Below, in pieces: positions 58,918 through 64,000 of a stretch of 64,000 nucleotides of DNA. The translations under genes were made by a program, and so were the position numbers. This DNA comes from Solen grandis. Taxonomy: Eukaryota; Mollusca; Bivalvia; Adapedonta; Solenidae. The stretch covers positions 44,211,880 through 44,275,879 of the forward strand of contig CM037792.1 of NCBI GenBank assembly GCA_021229015.1, given 5' to 3'. Position 1 is the first letter of the stretch. Each line of letters opens with the position of its first letter. The notes under the pieces are model-generated. The model had not been told where the DNA came from. It searched no databases and was given only the letters and a program-made list of their open reading frames with translations.

Positions 58918-60795
58918 TATAGACTATCTTTTATAGACTCACCCATTACTGTTTATATGCATTTTGTTTTGACTATCTTTTATAGACTCACCCAGGACTG
59001 TTTATATGCATTTCGTATATAGGCTCCCTCTTATAGACTCACCTATTACTGTTTATATATGTATTTTGAAATGTAAGGTGGCTGCAGGATGGTTCCCCGA
59101 CCTGCTGACACCTATGACGGGGATAATAAAAGTTTGAAAAAAAAAATTCTGTCCAGTGGTTTCAGAGGAAATGTTGATTAAAGTTTTCCTTATATACAGT
59201 CGACATTGTATTAAGAGACCGCTCAAGGGACTGCCAAAAAGTGGTCGCTTAATGAAATGGTCTCTTAATAGATATTTTTGGATTTCCCGGCAAACAAGTC
59301 ATATATACAAACTGTAAGCTAAATTGTATCATAACGTTATATTATATTACAACATGAATACGTATGTAAACTACACACTGTTTTGTTGTTTTATACCAAT
59401 AAACACCAACATGTTTAAAAAACAAAACAAACAAAAAAAAAAAAAACATATTACTGTTTATATGCATTTCGTATAGACTACCTCTTATAGACACATCCAT
59501 TACTGTTTATATGCATTTCGTATAGACTCACTCTTATAGATACATTCATTACTGTTTATATACATTTCGTATAGACTAACTCTTATAGACACACACGTTA
59601 CAGTTTATATGCATTTCGTATAGACTATCTCTTAAAGACACACACATTACTGTTTATATACATTTCGTATAGACTAACTCTTATAGACACACACGTTACA
59701 GTTTATATGCATTTCGTATAGACTATCTCTTAAAGACACACACATTACTGTTTATATGCATTTCGTATAGACTATCTCTTAAAGACACACACATTACTGT
59801 TTATATACATTTCGTATAGACTAACTCTTATAGACACACACGTTACAGTTTATATGCATTTCGTATAGACTATCTCTTAAAGACACACACATTACTGTTT
59901 ATATGCATTTCGTATAGACTATCTCTTAAAGACACACACATTACTGTTTATATACATTTCATATAGACTAACTCTTATAGACACACACGTTACAGTTTAT
60001 ATGCATTTCGTATAGACTATCTCTTAAAGACACACACATTACTGTTTATATGCATTTCGTATAGACTATCTCTTATAGACACACACATTACTGTTTATAT
60101 GCATTTCGTATAGACTATCTCTTAAAGACACACACATTACTGTTTATATGCATTTCGTATAGACTATCTCTTAAAGACACACACATTACTGTTTATATGC
60201 ATTTCGTATAGACTATCTCTTAAAGACACACACATTACAGTTTATATGCATTTCGTATAGACTATCTCTTATAGATACACACATTACTGTTTATATGCAT
60301 TTCGTATAGACTAACTCTTATAGATACACACATTACTGTTAATATGCATTTCGTATAGACTATCTCTTATAGATACACACATTACTGTTTATATGCATTT
60401 CGTATAGACTAACTCTTATAGATACACACATTACTGTTTATATGTATTTCGTATAGACTAACTCTTATAGATACACACATTACTGTTTATATGTATTTCG
60501 TAATAGACTATCTCTTATAGACTCACACATTACTGTTTATATGCATTTCGTATAGACTATCTCTTATAGACTCACACATTACTGTTAATATGCATTTCGT
60601 ATTAACTATCTCTTATAGACTCACCCATTACTGTTTATATGTATTTCGATTGAATGTCTCTTATAGACTCACACATTACTGATTATATGTATTTCGTATA
60701 GGCTATATCTTATAGACTCACCCATTACTGTTAATATGCATTTCGTATTAACTATCTCTTATAGACTCACCCATTACTGTTTATATGTATTTATA
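58918..60795. repeat. 49-bp minisatellite array, interrupted
   Basis: Unit: TTACTGTTTATATGCATTTC, GTATAGACTATCTCTTATAG, ACACACACA, exact period 49 in the regular part. Three diverged units precede an insertion at about 59067-59447, and about 27 follow it. The array ends next to a LINE fragment. Confidence 0.93.
59067..59447. mobile_element. Foreign insert within the 49-bp array
   Basis: About 380 bp unlike the unit. It contains gacctgctgacacctatgac, ataataaaagtttg and an A run resembling a retroposon 3' end, then CAGTCGACATTGTATTAAGA which resembles one end of a pogo-type element, and an A-rich tract at the right border. It is probably composite. No target duplication was defined. Confidence 0.4.
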
Positions 60796-60817
60796 TTTAT
60801 CAATATGATCTGTTTAA

Positions 60818-61493
60818 TTATTTATATGGTTATAGTGGGAAAATCGCCGCTTGATTTGAATCGTTTACATGAATATTGTTCAAAATGGGGATTAGAGGTG
60901 AATACAGAAAAAAAACTAAGATCGTTGTTTTTCGCAAACGAGGGGGTTTGAAAGAAGATGAATGTTGGTACTACAACAATATACCCTTAGAAACTGTAAA
61001 TGATTTTAACTACCTCGGTGTTGTATTTAATTATACTGGATCCCTTGTTTTGCATAATAAGTATTTAATCGGAAAAGCCCTAAAGGCAATAAATGTATTA
61101 CTGATTGACATAAAACGGTTGGAAGTTAGTCCCAAACTTGATTTACAATTATTCGACTCGTTTGTAGGCTCAGTTTTCAATTATACACCCCCATATAGGG
61201 TTTTACGAAATCAAAGGATATTGAAGGTTTACATTTACGTTTCTGTAAAACAATTTTAGGTGTTAGTCAAAATGCATGTAACGCGGCTATATATGGCGAG
61301 TTGGGTAGATACCCCCTTTATGTCAGTAGATATGTGCAAATAATAAAATACTGGTTTAAGTTCTGAATAGTGAAAATATAATTTTAAAAACTGTATATGA
61401 AAATTCATTGTCAATAGAAAATAGCTGGTCCTATAAAGTTAGAACGTTATTAAACCAGTATGGTTTTCCAGAAGTCTGGAATAATCCAACCAG
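60818..61493 (+). pseudogene. LINE reverse transcriptase, C-terminal fragment
   Basis: The translation in successive frames gives LNRLHEYCSKWGLEVNTEKK, KIVVFRKRGGLKEDECWYY, NDFNYLGVVFNYTGS and, after another shift, residues resembling ACNAAIYGELGRYPLYVSRY and SWSYKVRTLLNQYGFPEVWN. The W-G-L-x-V-N-x-x-K-T-K and F-x-Y-L-G-V motifs are the thumb region of non-LTR reverse transcriptases. Frameshifts lie at the A7-8 run near 60908-60915 and at about 61215, with a stop in TTCTGA near 61363. The catalytic part is missing. The fragment is cut by the gap at 61494. Confidence 0.8.
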
Positions 61494-61593
61494 NNNNNNN
61501 NNNNNNNNNNNNNNNNNNNNNNNNNNNNNNNNNNNNNNNNNNNNNNNNNNNNNNNNNNNNNNNNNNNNNNNNNNNNNNNNNNNNNNNNNNNNN
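61494..61593. other. Assembly gap, 100 N
   Basis: Exactly 100 N between a LINE fragment and a SINE head. Confidence 0.98.
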
Positions 61594-61905
61594 CAGGTGG
61601 TTGAGTGGTTAGAGCATCTACCTTGGGAGTGGAAAGTTGTGGGTTAAATCCCTGGCCTCGACATACCAAAGTTGTTAAAAATGGTACTGGTATAGCTCCC
61701 TTGCTTGGCGCTCAGCATATGAGGGTAGTTCCAGGACTGTTTGGCCCGGTGTCAGGATAATGTCACTAGGTGTGGTATCATGCCACATGTCTATTACGTG
61801 ATACTGCAGTGTGGTAGCACTATATCTGTCTCAAATAGACACAGTCTCCAAATGTCTGAAATACTGTCCGTGGGATGTTAAACCCAACAAACATACATTT
61901 TACAC
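61594..61905 (+). mobile_element. tRNA-derived SINE, near full length
   Basis: A box TGGTTGAGTGG; B box degenerate (GGTTAAATCCC). The body is complete, including the segment gcagtgtggtagcactatat and ctcaaatagacacagtctcc that is missing from the 7405-7660 copy, and it ends gggatgttaaacccaacaaac. The first head bases may be lost in the gap. Confidence 0.8.
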
Positions 61906-62079
61906 ATACCCACAGTAGTCTCTTGTTTTCACTATTTTAAGTTGATAGCCTCTTCCTATTGCTGGGTTGATATACCCTCTTCTGTAAGAATGACAACTAC
62001 AATACAAAAATAGGGGATAGATCTGTAGATTGCAAGCGTCACATTTGATCAGGATGTGAATCATGAATAGATCTAATAA

Positions 62080-62645
62080 TCAGCCCCCACCAAAAATGGG
62101 GTGGGGGGATATAAATTTGCCATTTGTCCGTCCGCACATCTGTCACGAAACTGACAGGCATAACTCCAAAAGTATTTGTACTACAGACTTGAAAGCTTCA
62201 TGGATATATTATTCAGGACATGGAACTTTTTCACCTGGGTATTTTTATTGAACTTTCGTTGAAGTTGACAAGAGTTATGGGCCTTTGTTTTTGAAAAAAT
62301 ATGGAATTTTATGCTTGTGACGCACGTTACTCTGAAAGTATTTGTTCTACAGGCTTGAAACTTCATGGATATATCATTCAGGACATGAACTTGTGCACCT
62401 GGGTATTTTATCAAACTTTCTTTGAAGTTGACAGAGTTATAGGCCTTTGTTTTTGAAAAATATGGAATTTTATGCTTGTGATACATGTAACTCTGAAAGT
62501 ATTTGGCTTCAGACTTTAAACTTCATGGATATATTACTCAGGAAATTCAGGACATGTCTTGCGCACCTGGGTGTTGGCCCTTTGTTTTGGAAAATGCGAC
62601 AGGTGGTGGCATCTGTGTCCTCATGACACATTTCTAGTTTATCAT
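62080..62645 (+). repeat. Interspersed repeat of about three 150-bp subunits
   Basis: Subunits share aaagtatttgtactacag, cttgaaacttcatggatata, ttcaggacatgaactt, cacctgggtatttt and gagttatgggcctttg. Ends gtgtcctcatgacacatttctag. Non-coding. Confidence 0.65.
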
Positions 62646-62798
62646 GCATGTTTTGTATTAAAAGTTACACATGTGAAGAGTAGTAATTAATGGTAGAAAA
62701 AAAATGAGTGTGAAAGAAAGAGTAACATTATCAGGGTGGATTTTATTATCTATGTATGATCACAATCGTAATATTTTTGGCTCTTAAAGAAGAATGTA

Positions 62799-63623
62799 CA
62801 GTCGGCACTCGTTATCTCGAATTTCATGGGACCAAAAATAAGACTTCGAGATGTCTGTAATTTGACCAATCCGAAATGAGGTATTTTCGGCTTGTGAACA
62901 AGAAATCTTACCTGTATCATTCTATCAATATGGTGTCGATATCTTAATGAAGATAATACATTTTTGTAGAATATATAATTAATAAACAATAATCCGTAAG
63001 TACCATATTTTTCTTTATTTATTCAATCGCTTCTTTCAATAAATACAGAAAGTAGACGAAATAAACTAAATAGGGTTACAACAATAATATGGATTGAAAA
63101 CATGCGAACTGCATTCTATAAATAAAGAGCACTTATATACATGCATATTATTCAAAGCACTTTGCACAACGCCAGATTGCTCAGCGCTCATAGATGGACA
63201 ACTAGGTTGGTATTTTAAAAAAAATCTGGCACATTTTGAGCAAAGATTGTCAAGCACAACGCATTTACCATGCAAATATTTCGTCAAAACATAATCTGGT
63301 AATTAATGCAAGCCTATAATCATAGTTAGTCGTACAGATAGCCCCATGCCCAGCTAGTGTCACCAGTTGACTGAAAGGTGTGAAAAATATCGGCGGGCTA
63401 ATTAGCGTCTGTGGAATTTGAGATAAACAAACAAATATGCATTGTACTATAGGGCGAGGGTTCAAATTTTCACTTTGAGATAGCAGTAATTTGAAATAAA
63501 TAAATTTTGAGACACACGAAGTTAATGTATATAGACAAAGAAGGAAAAAATCTGGACCAAGTCAATTAATTTGACATAGCCGAAATTTTGATATACGCAA
63601 ATTGGAGATAACAGTACCAACTG
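62799..63623. mobile_element. pogo/Tigger-like non-autonomous DNA transposon
   Basis: The left end CAGTCGGCACTCGTTATCTC is mirrored by the right end (reverse complement CAGTTGGTACTGTTATCTCC). Both ends are flanked by TA (62797-62798 and 63624-63625), the Tc1/mariner-type duplication. The element is 825 bp and contains no transposase frame. CAGT termini with TA duplication fit pogo-like elements. Confidence 0.7.
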
Positions 63624-63625
63624 TA

Positions 63626-64000
63626 GTTCAGACTAACAGTTGTCAGTATATACCTTTTTACATCATCATAAAGCACTGCCCTTGAAGCAGGGTTTGTTGA
63701 ATGTGCAATTGAAACATCAATCTATTTTGTACATTGTGAAATAGACAGGTGTTCTATTGAAATAAATTGTGGATAGATTTGAATTTTCACAGTTTCTGGT
63801 TTGGCCACATATTTAGAGTAACTTCAAAATGGGCTTAATTTAGCATTAATTTTAGATGTTAATGGAAAATCATTTGAGGCTTCGCACTTTTGAAATATGT
63901 AAAAAAATTGTTCTCATGTAAATTCTTTGATTATATGTACATGTATACTGGTACTTCCATAGAAGTTTTCACTGTGTATTCAGATAGAGGATATTTTTTG
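63626..64000. other. AT-rich non-coding stretch
   Basis: Nothing recognised. Confidence 0.5.

Noticed and set aside
59200..59290. Second pogo-like element
   Set aside because: Only one CAGT-type end is visible; the other end was not found, so it is kept as part of the composite insert.

Overview
The window looks like an AT-rich invertebrate nuclear contig, most likely from a bivalve mollusc (inference). The pointers are several interspersed repeats of a kind I associate with bivalves (boxes such as 'ggcgataactc', 'gagatctatctacc' and 'gacggacggac'), tRNA-headed SINEs, a Penelope-like element, a Gmr1-type Ty3/gypsy element, and many long minisatellites. Two runs of exactly 100 N (20748-20847 and 61494-61593) are scaffold gaps. 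Nothing bacterial or organellar was seen. There is no rRNA, CRISPR array or operon, and no promoter or terminator could be supported.

Layout. 0-5 kb: two head-to-head tRNA-derived SINEs, then a 3.0 kb foldback-type element (1950-4964) whose long inverted arms are made of repeated hairpins. 5-8.8 kb: a minus-strand split gene reconstructed from splice sites, with a signal-peptide exon and small phase-1 exons encoding a Cys-containing, sequon-rich extracellular protein; the foldback element lies downstream of its last visible exon. 10.8-15.4 kb: a 4.6 kb array of a 36-bp unit. 16.5-19.6 kb: a SINE, a tandemly duplicated small exon, other candidate plus-strand exons and a likely terminal exon. 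19.8-20.7 kb: a GC-rich TIR transposon. 22.2-25.7 kb: a 41-bp minisatellite split by a truncated Penelope-like element (RT C-terminus plus GIY-YIG endonuclease). 25.7-41.9 kb: mostly AT-rich non-coding DNA with inverted copies of two repeats, a bivalve-type interspersed repeat and a broken Harbinger transposase fragment. 41.9-50.6 kb: a 24-bp minisatellite directly followed by a decayed LTR retrotransposon whose integrase is encoded upstream of reverse transcriptase. 51.6-54.5 kb: a 23-bp minisatellite with a ragged core that looks like uncorrected consensus. 54.7-64 kb: further interspersed repeats, 42-bp and 49-bp minisatellites, a LINE fragment ending at a gap, a SINE and a TA-flanked pogo-like element.

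Minisatellites fill roughly a fifth of the window. Three retroelement remnants (Penelope, Gmr1-type, LINE) each abut a minisatellite array at a broken end, which is the most striking pattern at window scale. Most long open frames here are products of in-frame tandem repeats (36, 24 and 42 bp) and are not proposed as genes. Host genes are visible only as short exons; each needs transcript support.
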